Shown in pieces: positions 17,129-25,761 of a stretch of 35,524 bases of DNA; within the stretch, counting starts at the first letter, position 1, and the number at the start of each line of letters is the position of its first letter. Location of the stretch: positions 1 to 35,524 of the forward strand of contig BGOI01000015.1 in NCBI GenBank assembly GCA_003569165.1, given 5' to 3'. Below the pieces are notes generated by a model that saw only the letters and a program-made list of their open reading frames with translations, did not search any database and had not been told where the DNA came from. Both the position numbers and the translations under genes were made by a program. Origin of the DNA: Opitutia bacterium. GTDB taxonomy: Bacteria > Verrucomicrobiota > Verrucomicrobiia > Opitutales > UBA953.

Positions 17129-17950
17129 ATGAAGCACCTGCTTACCTTGCTCAGTCTCGCCCTCGTCTTGGTCGCTGCCGAGCCGCCGAAGGGCGAGCCG
17201 ACGAACGCCAAGGAAGCGGCTGCGCAGGCGGCGGCGAAGAAGGCCGCTCAGGATAAGGTTATCGACGAGAGGTATCAGGCCTGGTTCGCCAAGCTTTCGC
17301 CGGCTGAACAGGCCTGGGAGAAGGTGCTCCAGCAGCAACTCGGCAGTTTCTATCTGCCCCTACACAAGCGCGGAAAAATCGCCGGCCAGTCGAGCGCGTG
17401 GGACTTCGTGAAGGACGACCCGAAGCTACCGCGCATCCTGCTCATCGGCGATTCCGTTTCGCGTGGGTACACTCAGCCGACGCGCAAGGCCCTTGCGGGT
17501 AAGGCGAACGTCCATCGCGCCCCCGCTAATTGCGGTCCCACCGCTTCGGGCCTGAAGAACCTCGATGTGTGGCTCGGCGAAGGGAAGTGGGACGTTATCC
17601 ATTTCAATTTCGGCATCCATGACCGGGGTACGCCGCCGGCCGACTACGTGAAGCGCCTCGAAGAGATTGTGGTGCGACTGGAGAAGACCGGGGCCAAGCT
17701 CATTTGGGCCAACACCACGCCTATCCCGGATAATCCCGCGCAGAAGCAGACCGCCGCGTCGATCGTCGAGAAGAACGCCCTTGCGGCCGAAGTCATGAAG
17801 AAGCACGGCATCCCGACGGACGATCTCTTCGGTGCGATGACTCCTCGCCTAAAGGAATTCCAGCCCCCGCTGGACGTGCACTACACCGGCGCCGGTTATG
17901 ACTTCCTCGGCGCCACCGTCGGCGAAGCCATCCTCGGCCGCTTGAAGTAG
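17129..17950 (+). CDS. Secreted SGNH/GDSL hydrolase
   Basis: A 273-residue protein from the ATG at 17129 (MKHLLTLLSLALVLVAAEPP, a signal peptide); a TTG at 17114 would add five residues. After an Ala/Lys-rich region (25-45) comes an SGNH domain: LLIGDSVSRGY with Ser109, a CGPTASGL stretch at 135-142, NFGIHD at 160-165 and LDVHYTGAGYDF with Asp249 and His251. This arrangement is common in secreted verrucomicrobial and planctomycete esterases. The Asp sits two residues before the His rather than three, a frequent variant. It probably deacylates glycans and is co-oriented with the preceding SGNH-like gene. Its stop converges on the PARG-type gene 4 bases away. Confidence 0.85.
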   Translation: MKHLLTLLSLALVLVAAEPPKGEPTNAKEAAAQAAAKKAAQDKVIDERYQAWFAKLSPAEQAWEKVLQQQLGSFYLPLHKRGKIAGQSSAWDFVKDDPKLPRILLIGDSVSRGYTQPTRKALAGKANVHRAPANCGPTASGLKNLDVWLGEGKWDVIHFNFGIHDRGTPPADYVKRLEEIVVRLEKTGAKLIWANTTPIPDNPAQKQTAASIVEKNALAAEVMKKHGIPTDDLFGAMTPRLKEFQPPLDVHYTGAGYDFLGATVGEAILGRLK

Positions 17951-17954
17951 AGCC

Positions 17955-18800
17955 TCAGTTGTGCTTAGGCGGGGCCTTGGGCGAGAGGGCGAGGCGGAAC
18001 TGGTTCAGGCAACGCTGATCGGGCGTGGTATCCACGATCGCAAAGGTCACTCGGCGGAAAGCTCCCTTGAAGGGGCCGTCGAGAGCCTGACGGAAGAGGT
18101 CGGCGATCAATCCGGGATCGTTGGCGAAGTTGCCGCAGCCCCAGGCGCCGAGTACGAGGGTGTCATGGCCATTGGCTTGGGCGATTGCGAGGACCTTGAC
18201 GATACGGGCGCTCATGGCTCCGGGGATCTTCGCTTGGTCGAGCGGGGCGACATCACGGGCGTCGCAGGCGGCGGCTGAAACGAAGGCGACCTTGAAGGGC
18301 GTCTCGAGCATGCGATGCTCATCGTCCCGGAAGACGGGTACGTCCGGGGAATAGATCATCGCATCGGTGCGGAGTGCGTTGCCCTGCTGCAGGTGGAAGG
18401 CATACATCGGTCCACCGAGCAGACAGGCGAAGAGGGCCGTCGAGCGACAGTGGTATTCCTCTTGGGCGCGTTCGCCGGCCAGAAAGCCGCCGCCGGCGAC
18501 GATCGGTGAGGCGAAGTTAAGCACCAGCGTCCGCAGTCCGGCCGCATGGTAACGGGCGGCGGCGGAGAGGGATGTCTCTTCCGTCACTTCGATGGCCGTC
18601 GCGTGCGATCCCGTACGAGGGGAGGTGTGCCGATGGTCGGGCGGCAGGTGGGTTGTCCGCGCCACCGCGTCGGCGATGTCTGCGGCGATATCGACCTGTT
18701 GGCTGGTCGGCGAGGCGTAGAGGCCTAGCTCGATGACCTTCATCGCCTCGCGCCCCAGTTTATTAGCGAGTTCTCGTGGAATCTTGGGGTCGAAGGGCAT
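17955..18800 (-). CDS. PARG-type macrodomain protein (TIGR02452 family), putative poly(ADP-ribose) glycohydrolase
   Basis: A 281-residue cytoplasmic protein of the microbial-type PARG family. The diagnostic signature is present: VAGGGFLAGERAQEE at 101-115, with Gly-Gly-Gly 103-105 and the catalytic Gln-Glu-Glu 113-115, followed by YHCRSTALF. The AWGCGNFANDP block near the C-terminus binds the ADP-ribose diphosphate in the family. Characterised relatives hydrolyse ADP-ribose from proteins or polymers. The ATG at 18800 (MPFDPKIP) is preferred; an ATG at 18821 is possible. The gene is divergent from the HDAC-family gene across a 105-base gap, so a shared promoter region is likely. Confidence 0.88.
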   Translation of the reverse strand: MPFDPKIPRELANKLGREAMKVIELGLYASPTSQQVDIAADIADAVARTTHLPPDHRHTSPRTGSHATAIEVTEETSLSAAARYHAAGLRTLVLNFASPIVAGGGFLAGERAQEEYHCRSTALFACLLGGPMYAFHLQQGNALRTDAMIYSPDVPVFRDDEHRMLETPFKVAFVSAAACDARDVAPLDQAKIPGAMSARIVKVLAIAQANGHDTLVLGAWGCGNFANDPGLIADLFRQALDGPFKGAFRRVTFAIVDTTPDQRCLNQFRLALSPKAPPKHN

Positions 18801-18905
18801 GGTCGGCGACGCCTTGAACATGGCGAAGCATCGGCCCGAAGCCAACCGCAACCTATGACAGGGGGTGGATTTGACGGGGCGGCTGGTTGTGGGCATAACA
18901 TCGTC

Positions 18906-19775
18906 ATGTCGCAGCCGCCGCTCACCGTCTTTTATAGCCCCACCTACGTGGTCGAAGGGAAGACCGAGACCGTCACTAAGTCCAAGCTGGTCGCTGAGAT
19001 GATCGAAGCTGGCAAGGCGGGTGAGGTCTGGCTCGAGGCGCCCAAGCTCGCGACGCGCAAGGAGCTCGAGTTGATCCATACGCCCGAGCACGTGCGTAGT
19101 ACCTTCGAGGACAAAGGCAGTTTCCTGGAGGTCGGCCCTTGGTCGCAGCCCTTGCTGGACAGTATCCTCGCCTCGACCGGTGGTATGCGTGATGCCGTCA
19201 AGGAGGCGTTGAAGAACGGCCGCTCCGGCAGCCTTTCTAGCGGACTGCACCATGCGCGCAAAAATTCAGGGAACGGCTTCTGCCAGTTCAATGGACTGGC
19301 CCTCGCCGCGCTTGAGGCCCTCAAGAAGGTCAAGACCGTCGGCATCCTGGACCTTGATGCGCACGCGGGCGGAGGTACTTTCGATATCCTCGGCGACCAT
19401 CAGCAGGTCTATCTAGCTGATGTCACCGTAAACTCGTTCGACTCCTGGGAGCCGTCCGATCCGGCCCGGCACTTCTATGTCGAAGTCGATAGCCCGAAGG
19501 GCTACCTCGGACACGTCGAGGATGCGCTGCACTCCTTGGAGCGCGTGGATTTCCTCATCTATAACGCGGGCATGGACACCTATGAGAAGGCCGGCGGCAT
19601 GAAGGGCATCACCAAGGACATCATCCGTAAGCGCGAGAAGCTCGTCGTCCAGTGGGCGCGGGCCAGGAAGATCCCGCACATCTTCGCCTTGGCTGGCGGT
19701 TATAAGTGGGGAGGCCTGACCTTAGAGCAGGTGGCCGAGTTGCACCTTGAGACCGTCAAGGTCTTCGCCGCCTGA
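18906..19775 (+). CDS. Histone deacetylase superfamily amidohydrolase
   Basis: A 289-residue zinc amidohydrolase of the HDAC/AcuC/acetylpolyamine-amidohydrolase superfamily. Motifs in order are GLHHARKNSGNGFCQFN with the His115-His116 pair, DLDAHAGGGT with zinc ligands Asp151 and His153, NAGMD with zinc ligand Asp224, and LAGGYKW at 263-268 near the C-terminus. All residues needed for activity are visible. It should deacetylate lysine, polyamine or a similar amide. The ATG at 18906 (MSQPPLT) is chosen because the family begins just after it; an upstream in-frame ATG at 18855 would add a Gly-rich non-conserved stretch. The stop abuts the stop of the convergent hypothetical gene. Confidence 0.88.
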   Translation: MSQPPLTVFYSPTYVVEGKTETVTKSKLVAEMIEAGKAGEVWLEAPKLATRKELELIHTPEHVRSTFEDKGSFLEVGPWSQPLLDSILASTGGMRDAVKEALKNGRSGSLSSGLHHARKNSGNGFCQFNGLALAALEALKKVKTVGILDLDAHAGGGTFDILGDHQQVYLADVTVNSFDSWEPSDPARHFYVEVDSPKGYLGHVEDALHSLERVDFLIYNAGMDTYEKAGGMKGITKDIIRKREKLVVQWARARKIPHIFALAGGYKWGGLTLEQVAELHLETVKVFAA

Positions 19776-20114
19776 TTATTCCGGCTTCGGGATGTTTAAT
19801 TCCTGAAGTCTGAAGGCGCCGCTTTCCGTCGGCAGCACCACGAACAGTTTGCAGGCGCGGCTCTGGGCCAGCGCGACCATCACGTGCCATTGCGCCTGCG
19901 GGACGCTGGCGACGACGAACATCGGCATCGCGCCTGGTTCGGTGCCGGAGGGTTCCTCGATCGCCACGCCCTTGTGGTCGACGTCGAAGTTGTGGGCCAG
20001 CCATTTGCCCAGTTCCTTGGCGAGTCCGCGCATATCGGACGTGCCGGCCTCCACTTTGGATTGGTCGACGAGAGCCCAGAGCGGGATTGCGAAGCTATGT
20101 TCCAGATCGGCCAT
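19776..20114 (-). CDS. Hypothetical protein, 112 aa
   Basis: I do not recognise a family. A small soluble alpha/beta-looking protein with no signal peptide or TM segment; the central stretch MPMFVVASVPQAQWHVMVAL looks like core beta strands. The ATG at 20114 follows the purA stop by 21 bases on the same strand, so it is probably the last gene of that transcription unit. Its stop abuts the HDAC-family stop with no gap. Confidence 0.65.
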   Translation of the reverse strand: MADLEHSFAIPLWALVDQSKVEAGTSDMRGLAKELGKWLAHNFDVDHKGVAIEEPSGTEPGAMPMFVVASVPQAQWHVMVALAQSRACKLFVVLPTESGAFRLQELNIPKPE

Positions 20115-20135
20115 CGGCGCGGCGTCGGAAGGGTG

Positions 20136-21683
20136 TTAGGCCTGTTTGATCAGTTCAGCCGTCGCGGGGACGTCGGAGATGATCTGGTCAGGGTCCGGAC
20201 CGACGCCGATGTAGCGGAGGTTCGGGAGGAAGGGGAGGGAACCGCCGCGGGAAGCCAGGCGGACGATCTCGGCCATCGTGAAAGCCACGTAGCGACGTGC
20301 TTCGGCAGGCAGCTGGGCGTAGGAGCGGACCTTGGTGATATCGGCCGTCCAGCCGGGCAGAGTGGCGTAAATGGGCTGCAACGTGCGGCGGACGGCATCG
20401 TTGCGGGGGACGCCGGAAACGATCTTGCCGGCGGCGTCGCGGTAGCCCGTGCAGACGAGCAGATCGCCACCCTTCCATTCGCCGTGGGGCGAGAGGGCAT
20501 CGAGCTTATTGAGGACGATGTCGTCGTAGCCACCGTAGCGAAGGGCGTCGGCCTTCTCGACCAGATCGGACCAACCCACCATACGTTGGCGGCCGGTGCT
20601 GGTGCCGAACTCGAGTTTCGCGAGGGCGCGTTGGAGCGGGTGTTCTTCCGGCATCTTCGTCAGGAAGACGTGCGTGCCGACCTTCGTGTCGTAGGCCTTG
20701 CAGCAGCCGACCGTGTGAATCGCTTGGACCGGGATGCCGGCGGACTGGAAGAACTCTGGCGTGTAAGTGTGAGAGGCCGTGACGTTCGGGGCAAAGCCCG
20801 CACGCTTGTCGAGCCAGTAGGCTTGACCGAACTCACCGATGATGCGGCGATCGGCAGCGAGGTCGCCGAGGATGCGTTCGCGGACATCGCCGATGGTGTG
20901 GGCGAGAGCGGCACCGGCCTTCCAGTAGCATTCGAGGACGGCGGCGTGGTCGAACGTGAACGGTTCCTTGCCGGCGAAGCGGGTGAAATCGAATTCCGCC
21001 GCCGTGAACACGCCGGAGTCAATGGCACCCTTGTTGGCGCGCAGTTCGGCATCGGTGAGCTTGGCGAAGAGTCCGGCCCATTTGTCGGCCGAGAGCTTGC
21101 AGACGTCGCGCACGATCGAGGCGGCGCGGTTCAGGCGGGCCGAAAGGCGCGTCGCGTAGTCGGCTTTGGCACCCAGGAATTCAGAATAGTGAATCTGGAA
21201 CTGGCCGACTTCGTCCGCGTAGGCCGGCGTGATACCGCGACCGGTGGAGCCGCGTGCTTCGTGGCCGAGGACGTTGATACGGTAGTCTTCCCAGGCCAGG
21301 TCGAGGATGCGGTGGGAGACGTCGCTGATCATGCAACGTTCGTCGATGTGCAGGCGAGAGAGGACCGGGATACCGATCTTCTCGAGTGGCAGTGCTTCCC
21401 AGAGGGCCTTGCGTGGGTCGGCGACGACACCGGAGCCGAGGGCGAGGCAAGCGACATCATGTTCGGCTACGCCGCCCGGGAGCAGGTTGAGTTTCAGGCC
21501 GGCGACCGTGTGACCGGAGTTGGCGCCGCCGTTGACCTTGAGGACCGTGCCGACCACGTCGCGACGTCCCGTGAGGGCTTGGAGTTCGCGGACGATCTCG
21601 GGGATGAGGCGGCCCTTGCCTTCGTCTCCCATGCTGATGCCGACATCGGCGATGAGGTTGCTCTTAAAGGGGGTGAGTGCCAT
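20136..21683 (-). CDS. purA: Adenylosuccinate synthetase, divergent long form
   Basis: A 515-residue enzyme predicted to convert IMP, aspartate and GTP to adenylosuccinate in AMP synthesis. Recognisable blocks are MGDEGKGR (catalytic Asp20), [10 protein letters not shown] (His58), [24 protein letters not shown] (about 145-159; canonical PurA has GTTGRGIGPAYEDK), [13 protein letters not shown] in place of [33 protein letters not shown] and a C-terminal IGVGPD. It is about 85 residues longer than typical bacterial PurA (about 430), with extra sequence mainly in the middle (about 165-285). The GQ of the usual GQWGDEGKGK is replaced by SM. It may be the organism's housekeeping PurA or a paralogue; the rest of the genome would decide. 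Confidence 0.82.
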   Translation of the reverse strand: MALTPFKSNLIADVGISMGDEGKGRLIPEIVRELQALTGRRDVVGTVLKVNGGANSGHTVAGLKLNLLPGGVAEHDVACLALGSGVVADPRKALWEALPLEKIGIPVLSRLHIDERCMISDVSHRILDLAWEDYRINVLGHEARGSTGRGITPAYADEVGQFQIHYSEFLGAKADYATRLSARLNRAASIVRDVCKLSADKWAGLFAKLTDAELRANKGAIDSGVFTAAEFDFTRFAGKEPFTFDHAAVLECYWKAGAALAHTIGDVRERILGDLAADRRIIGEFGQAYWLDKRAGFAPNVTASHTYTPEFFQSAGIPVQAIHTVGCCKAYDTKVGTHVFLTKMPEEHPLQRALAKLEFGTSTGRQRMVGWSDLVEKADALRYGGYDDIVLNKLDALSPHGEWKGGDLLVCTGYRDAAGKIVSGVPRNDAVRRTLQPIYATLPGWTADITKVRSYAQLPAEARRYVAFTMAEIVRLASRGGSLPFLPNLRYIGVGPDPDQIISDVPATAELIKQA

Positions 21684-21746
21684 GGGCAGGAGAGGGGAGG
21701 CGGGCGGGTGAAGCCGTCCGCAAGAGGGTGAAGGCGTCGGTGAGGC

Positions 21747-23150
21747 TTAGGCCGTTGCGCCCTTCTGGCGTTCGTAGAAGTCGTTGATCTTCTTGGCGAC
21801 GTCGCGGTAACCCGAGTCGGCCATGTAGATGATCTTGTATTCGTCGACGGCTTCCTTGTCCTTGCCCATCTTCTCGAAGGTGTCGCCGAGGGAGTAGATG
21901 ATATCCTTTTTCAGGTCGTTCATCATTTGGACTTCGCTCTTGGCGGCGGTCAGCTGCTCGATGGCGAGGTCGTACTTGCCGCCCTGCGAGAAGGCGCGGC
22001 CGATAGCGAGGAGGGCTGGCTGGCGGAACTTCGGGTTACGTTGAGCGTACTGGAGCTGCTGGACGGCGTCTTCGAGGCGATTGGCGGCAAGGAGGAGGGT
22101 GCCGAGCTCGAAGCGGTAGCCGAAATCGTTCGGGTAGCGTTCGACCAGCGCGATAGAGGTCTTCAGGCGGAAGTCGTTGAGCTCGATTTCGTTCTTGGCG
22201 AGGGCGTCCTTGCTGGCGGCGTCGGCCGGGTTGGCGGTGATAGCCTCGCGGAGCTGCTTGGAGTTGCGCTCGTACCGGCGGATGACGAGGTCGCTTTCCT
22301 GACGTTCAAGGGAGGTATCGGCTTTACCGAGGGTCGTCAGGCGGCCGCGCTGTAGCCAGGCGATCGAGCTGTCGAGGTCTTCGGCGATGAGGAACATGCG
22401 GACGATCTCGCGGTAAAGGTCGAGGCTGTCCGGGGAAGCCTGGATTTTCTGGGCGAGTTCGGCGGCCTGAGCGAGGGCGGTGGCCGAGTCGGTGACCGTA
22501 CGGGCGGACTGGTCGAGGCGGAGGGCTTCGTCCTTGTCTTTGAGCTTGGACTGGAAGTCGCCTTTGTCTTCCCAATTGCCCTTCTTCATCGTCTTGTTGA
22601 CCGAGGCCTTGCGAACGGCTTCTTGGAGGTCGCCGTTGCCGGGGAAGAGTTTCAGGCCCTTGTCGGCAGCGTTCAGGGCGTTGTCGTTTTCGCCGGCGGC
22701 GATCCAGACGTTGGCGAGGTCGACGAAGTGCTGGATCTGCGTAGGCTCGTTGGTGCAGAGTTCTTCGTAGGCGAAGGCGGCGAGCTCGTGGAATTCCAAC
22801 TTAATGGCGGCGAGGGCGATGGTCTTGTTCGCGTTGGCGTCGATCGGCTTCTTGGCGAGGACTTCTTCGGCGGCGGCGATGGCGGCGAGCGGGTCGGACT
22901 CCACGGACTTGGCAATCTTGCCAGAGGTCAGGGCGCCGGTGATGCCGTCAAAGAGACCTTTCTTGGTTCCGTGGAGGGCTTTCTGGGCCTTACGGAGGGT
23001 GCGACGCACTTCGATGCAGCCCGGATTACGGACAAGGATGCCCGTGAGGACTTCGACGGCGTACTGGGGGTTTGCCTTCAGCTGCTGGTCTGCGGCGGTG
23101 ATCTGTTTCTGGAGCCGGGGATCGAGCTCGGTAAGGGCGACTTTTTTCAT
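21747..23150 (-). CDS. TPR-repeat protein
   Basis: A 467-residue soluble protein made of alpha-helical tetratricopeptide-like repeats. Recognisable TPR helices include LAAIAAAEEVLAKKPIDANA (about 88-107), LAAFAYEELCTNEPTQIQH, NALNAADKGLKLFPGN and, near the C-terminus, AVQQLQYAQRNPKFRQPAL, LAIEQLTAAK and DKEAVDEYKIIYMADSGY. No signal peptide or membrane segment is seen. Such proteins usually scaffold complexes. It lies 51 bases after the SET-domain gene and 63 before purA on the same strand, so it may belong to a panB-gpsA-SET-TPR-purA unit. The exact role is unknown. Confidence 0.8.
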   Translation of the reverse strand: MKKVALTELDPRLQKQITAADQQLKANPQYAVEVLTGILVRNPGCIEVRRTLRKAQKALHGTKKGLFDGITGALTSGKIAKSVESDPLAAIAAAEEVLAKKPIDANANKTIALAAIKLEFHELAAFAYEELCTNEPTQIQHFVDLANVWIAAGENDNALNAADKGLKLFPGNGDLQEAVRKASVNKTMKKGNWEDKGDFQSKLKDKDEALRLDQSARTVTDSATALAQAAELAQKIQASPDSLDLYREIVRMFLIAEDLDSSIAWLQRGRLTTLGKADTSLERQESDLVIRRYERNSKQLREAITANPADAASKDALAKNEIELNDFRLKTSIALVERYPNDFGYRFELGTLLLAANRLEDAVQQLQYAQRNPKFRQPALLAIGRAFSQGGKYDLAIEQLTAAKSEVQMMNDLKKDIIYSLGDTFEKMGKDKEAVDEYKIIYMADSGYRDVAKKINDFYERQKGATA

Positions 23151-23201
23151 GGAGAAATGGGCTGATTGACCTGCGAAAACTGACCTTCCAGATGCGGGTG
23201 G

Positions 23202-23666
23202 TCAATCCCTTGGACGTGAAAAACGCAGGTGGCGGCGGAGGGCTGGTCGGAGGGGGTCAGCGATAATCCGACCGACACAGTCCGTGGCCCCGCAGGCACA
23301 CGGGTGAAAGAGGCTTTCAGCCAATGAAAACCCATAGTCGAAGGTGATTTCCTCGGCGGCGTCGATCGGGCGCAGGGCGGTCAGCCAAGCCATGGATTCC
23401 TCTTCGTCCCAGATGAGTTCGGCGTTCGGTTGGCAGGCATGGTTGGCGTGCCGCGAGGGGTTGTCGGCCGAAGAGCCGTCCAACCACCGCCCCGGGGTGA
23501 TTTCCAAGGTGTAGACCTTGCCGCCAGGGGAGGCTTCCAAGGGAGGTTCCGAGGTCGTCGGGCCGGAGTAGGGCGCGATACGTTCGCCGGGTGCAAACTC
23601 CCGCTTCGCGAAGAGGCCGAGGCCGGCGATAGGTGAGGGGCGCGACTCGACGTCCGCGTTGCTCAT
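23202..23666 (-). CDS. SET-domain protein (putative protein-lysine methyltransferase)
   Basis: A compact 154-residue SET-domain protein. Visible motifs are GLGLFAKREFAPGE (15-28, the N-terminal SET strand), SRHANHACQPNAEL (71-84, the RFxNHSCxPN SAM/pseudoknot motif), EEITFDYGF (105-113), and a post-SET-like Cys cluster CACG...C (123-130). These cover SAM binding, the catalytic Tyr111 and a possible zinc site. Bacterial SET proteins methylate lysines of chromatin-like or ribosomal proteins; the target here is unknown. Its ATG overlaps the gpsA stop by 4 nt, so it is translationally coupled to a housekeeping gene. Confidence 0.88.
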   Translation of the reverse strand: MSNADVESRPSPIAGLGLFAKREFAPGERIAPYSGPTTSEPPLEASPGGKVYTLEITPGRWLDGSSADNPSRHANHACQPNAELIWDEEESMAWLTALRPIDAAEEITFDYGFSLAESLFHPCACGATDCVGRIIADPLRPALRRHLRFSRPRD

Positions 23667-24664
23667 GCCTCCGAACGGAGGTCGCGGGTCATCAGCGCGA
23701 CCACGCCCGCGCGGGGATCAAGTCCCTTGTAGAGGATCGCGTGCAGGCAGAAAAGAATGGGAGCTTCGAGACCTCGGCTGGTCGCCAGCTGAGAAAGGGC
23801 TTCGGCAGCGCGGTGGCCTTCGACGGCTTCCTTGCGGGAGGCGAGTGCGGCGAGCGTGCCTTGCGGATCCTTCGCCAGCTGTTCTCCGAGGGAACGGTTG
23901 CGGCTCCAAGAGCCGTGGGCAGTCGCCATCAGATCGCCGACGCCTCCCAATCCGAGGAAGGTTTCTGGGCGAGCGCCCAGGGCCTCACCAAGACGGGCCA
24001 TTTCCTGTAACGAGCGCGTGAGCATCGCGGCTTTGGCGTTGGAGCCGAGGCCGAGGCCATCGCACAGGCCCGCGCCCAGCGCATAGACGTTCTTGAGCGT
24101 GCCGCCGATCTCGACACCGATGAGGTCGGTCGAGGTGTAGGCGCGGAGCGTCGGTCCGCTGACGACTGCTTGGACATCCTTAAGGAGCGCGTCGTCCGTA
24201 ATCGCGGCGAGCACGAGCGCGGTCGGGAGCCCACGAGCAACTTCGTCGGCGTTGCTCGGTCCGCTCAGCGTGCCGACTGGGATTGGGCCGAAGGCGTCGG
24301 CCATCATCTCGGACGGGCGACGCAGCGTGGTGAGATCAAGGCCTTTGCAGAGCGAGATGGCCATCTTGGTCGACGAGCCGCGGACGGCTGGGCCGATGGA
24401 CTTGAGTAATTCCGGCAGGCCTTTGGAGGGGCAGGCGAGGAAGACCAAGTCGGCGTCCATTAGTGCCGGGAGAGGTTCGAGTCCGATCTGAATCGAATCA
24501 TCGAGGCGGTGTCCGGGTAGGTATTCCTTGTTCTCGCGCGTTGTGGCGAGGGCGAGGGCTTGTTCGGCCCGGCGTGGGACGAGCGTGACGGTCTGGCCTT
24601 GGCGGGCGAGGTGGATGGCCATGGCCGTTCCCCATCCGCCGGCTCCGAAGATGACGCAGTTCAT
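23663..24664 (-). CDS. gpsA: NAD(P)-dependent glycerol-3-phosphate dehydrogenase
   Basis: A 333-residue enzyme reducing dihydroxyacetone phosphate to sn-glycerol-3-phosphate for phospholipid synthesis; cytoplasmic. The Rossmann motif GAGGWGTAM is at residues 7-15, LACPSKGLPELL near 77-88 and SGPSNADEVARG near 134-145 are family blocks, the catalytic Lys191 lies in GGTLKNVYALGAG, and GVGDLMATAHGSWSRNRSLG (241-260) is the typical substrate-binding stretch. Length is normal. The ATG overlaps the panB stop as ATGA, and the stop overlaps the SET start, giving a tightly coupled panB-gpsA-SET unit. Confidence 0.96.
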   Translation of the reverse strand: MNCVIFGAGGWGTAMAIHLARQGQTVTLVPRRAEQALALATTRENKEYLPGHRLDDSIQIGLEPLPALMDADLVFLACPSKGLPELLKSIGPAVRGSSTKMAISLCKGLDLTTLRRPSEMMADAFGPIPVGTLSGPSNADEVARGLPTALVLAAITDDALLKDVQAVVSGPTLRAYTSTDLIGVEIGGTLKNVYALGAGLCDGLGLGSNAKAAMLTRSLQEMARLGEALGARPETFLGLGGVGDLMATAHGSWSRNRSLGEQLAKDPQGTLAALASRKEAVEGHRAAEALSQLATSRGLEAPILFCLHAILYKGLDPRAGVVALMTRDLRSEA

Positions 24665-25428
24665 TTGGATTTCTTGGCGCGCACCTTGGTGGCCCAGCGG
24701 CGGACGGCCGCGACCGCGTCACGGTGCAGGTTAGCTTCTGGTCGCGCGAAGGGCGGCGGTTCGGGGGTGAGGCCGAGCAAGTCGTGGATGACGAGGATCT
24801 GGCCGTCGCAGCCTCGACCGGAGCCGATGCCGATGGTCGGGATAGACACCGCCTCGGTGATCTTCGGCATGAATTTCTCGTCGACGCATTCGACCACAAT
24901 AGCGAAGGCGCCGGCCGCGGCCACGGCTTGGGCGTCGATCAGGATTTGTTTCTGATCTTCCGGCGTGAGTCCGCGGCGGCGATAGCCGGCGGAGTGGACG
25001 CGCTGCGGGAGCATGCCGACGTGGCCCATGACGGGGATGCCGGCATCGACGAGGCGCACGATGGCTGGGGCAAGCGAGGCACCGCCTTCGATCTTCACCG
25101 CTTTGACGCCGCCTTCTTGCAGGAATCGGCGGCAATAGCTGAGGAGCTTGGGAAAGCTATCGTGGGCCAGGCCGAAGGGGAGGTCACCCACCACTAGGGC
25201 TTCCGTCTTGGCGCGGGCGACGGCGGCGGAGTGGTGGAGCATCATGTCCAAGGTGACGCCGACCGTGTCAGGGAGCCCGAGGACGGTATTGCCCAAGGAG
25301 TCGCCGACAAGGATGAGGTCGGCGCCGCCGGCGTCCGCGATACGGGCCGTGCTCACATCGTAGGCGGTCAGGCAGACGATGGGCCGGACGCCTTTGAGGG
25401 CGCGGAGGGACCGGGTGGTGGACTTCAC
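24661..25428 (-). CDS. panB: 3-methyl-2-oxobutanoate hydroxymethyltransferase (ketopantoate hydroxymethyltransferase)
   Basis: About 255 residues from a GTG at 25428. It makes ketopantoate from 2-oxoisovalerate and methylenetetrahydrofolate in pantothenate/CoA synthesis. Family residues are present: Asp43 in VGDSLGN and Asp82 in VGDLPFG (metal ligands), Glu114 in VKIEGG, the GHVGMLPQ block at 135-142, and the VECVDEKF block with the catalytic Glu. The frame remains open up to 25524, but the homology to PanB begins at VKSTTRSLRALKG, and a longer start would overlap the divergent small gene. No convincing Shine-Dalgarno precedes the GTG. Confidence 0.94.
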   Translation of the reverse strand: MKSTTRSLRALKGVRPIVCLTAYDVSTARIADAGGADLILVGDSLGNTVLGLPDTVGVTLDMMLHHSAAVARAKTEALVVGDLPFGLAHDSFPKLLSYCRRFLQEGGVKAVKIEGGASLAPAIVRLVDAGIPVMGHVGMLPQRVHSAGYRRRGLTPEDQKQILIDAQAVAAAGAFAIVVECVDEKFMPKITEAVSIPTIGIGSGRGCDGQILVIHDLLGLTPEPPPFARPEANLHRDAVAAVRRWATKVRAKKSK

Positions 25429-25495
25429 GCCTTTGGACTTACCCAGAGACGCTCCGCTTGTAAAGCGTGGGTAAAGGGTGTATGCAGGAGATGTG

Positions 25496-25756
25496 TTGAG
25501 TCGCATCGCCAAGCTGTTCCGCAAGCCCGATTACCGGGTGAACGCTTACGCCCATAAGGATCTTTCGGGCGCGACCAAGCTAGCCTGGCATGCGCGCCTT
25601 AAGTTGCTCCTGAGTACGCGTCGCGGATTGGATCATGCGGCAGACACGCCGGAAATCTGGGCCCGTCATCGTAAATGGGTCCTGCTCCTGCTGGCCTTGG
25701 TGGTGGCGTGGGTGCTGGCCGAGAGCGCCATCGCCTGGAATTTCTTCGAGGGTTGA
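25496..25756 (+). CDS. Small single-pass membrane protein, 86 aa
   Basis: I do not recognise a family. A basic N-terminal half (SRIAKLFRKPDY, then HARLKLLLSTRRG) is followed by one transmembrane segment (about 62-80, WVLLLLALVVAWVLAESAIAW), suggesting an N-in orientation. The start is inferred to be TTG at 25496, with AGGAG at 25486-25490 at good spacing; GTG codons at 25493 and 25478 are alternatives. It is divergent from panB (67-base gap) and converges on the metallophosphoesterase. Confidence 0.6.
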   Translation: MSRIAKLFRKPDYRVNAYAHKDLSGATKLAWHARLKLLLSTRRGLDHAADTPEIWARHRKWVLLLLALVVAWVLAESAIAWNFFEG

Positions 25757-25761
25757 GCGGC

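Noticed and set aside
19884-21731. Long plus-strand open frame antisense to purA (615 codons)
   Set aside because: It is a high-GC shadow frame: its translation is repetitive Glu/Val/Asp/Arg-rich and it lies fully opposite a well-supported PurA.
23164-23207. Inverted repeat GATTGACC / GGTCAATC between the TPR and SET genes
   Set aside because: The arms are only 8 bp with a 28-nt loop, there is no T-tract, and the right arm overlaps the SET stop. It is too weak to call a terminator or operator.
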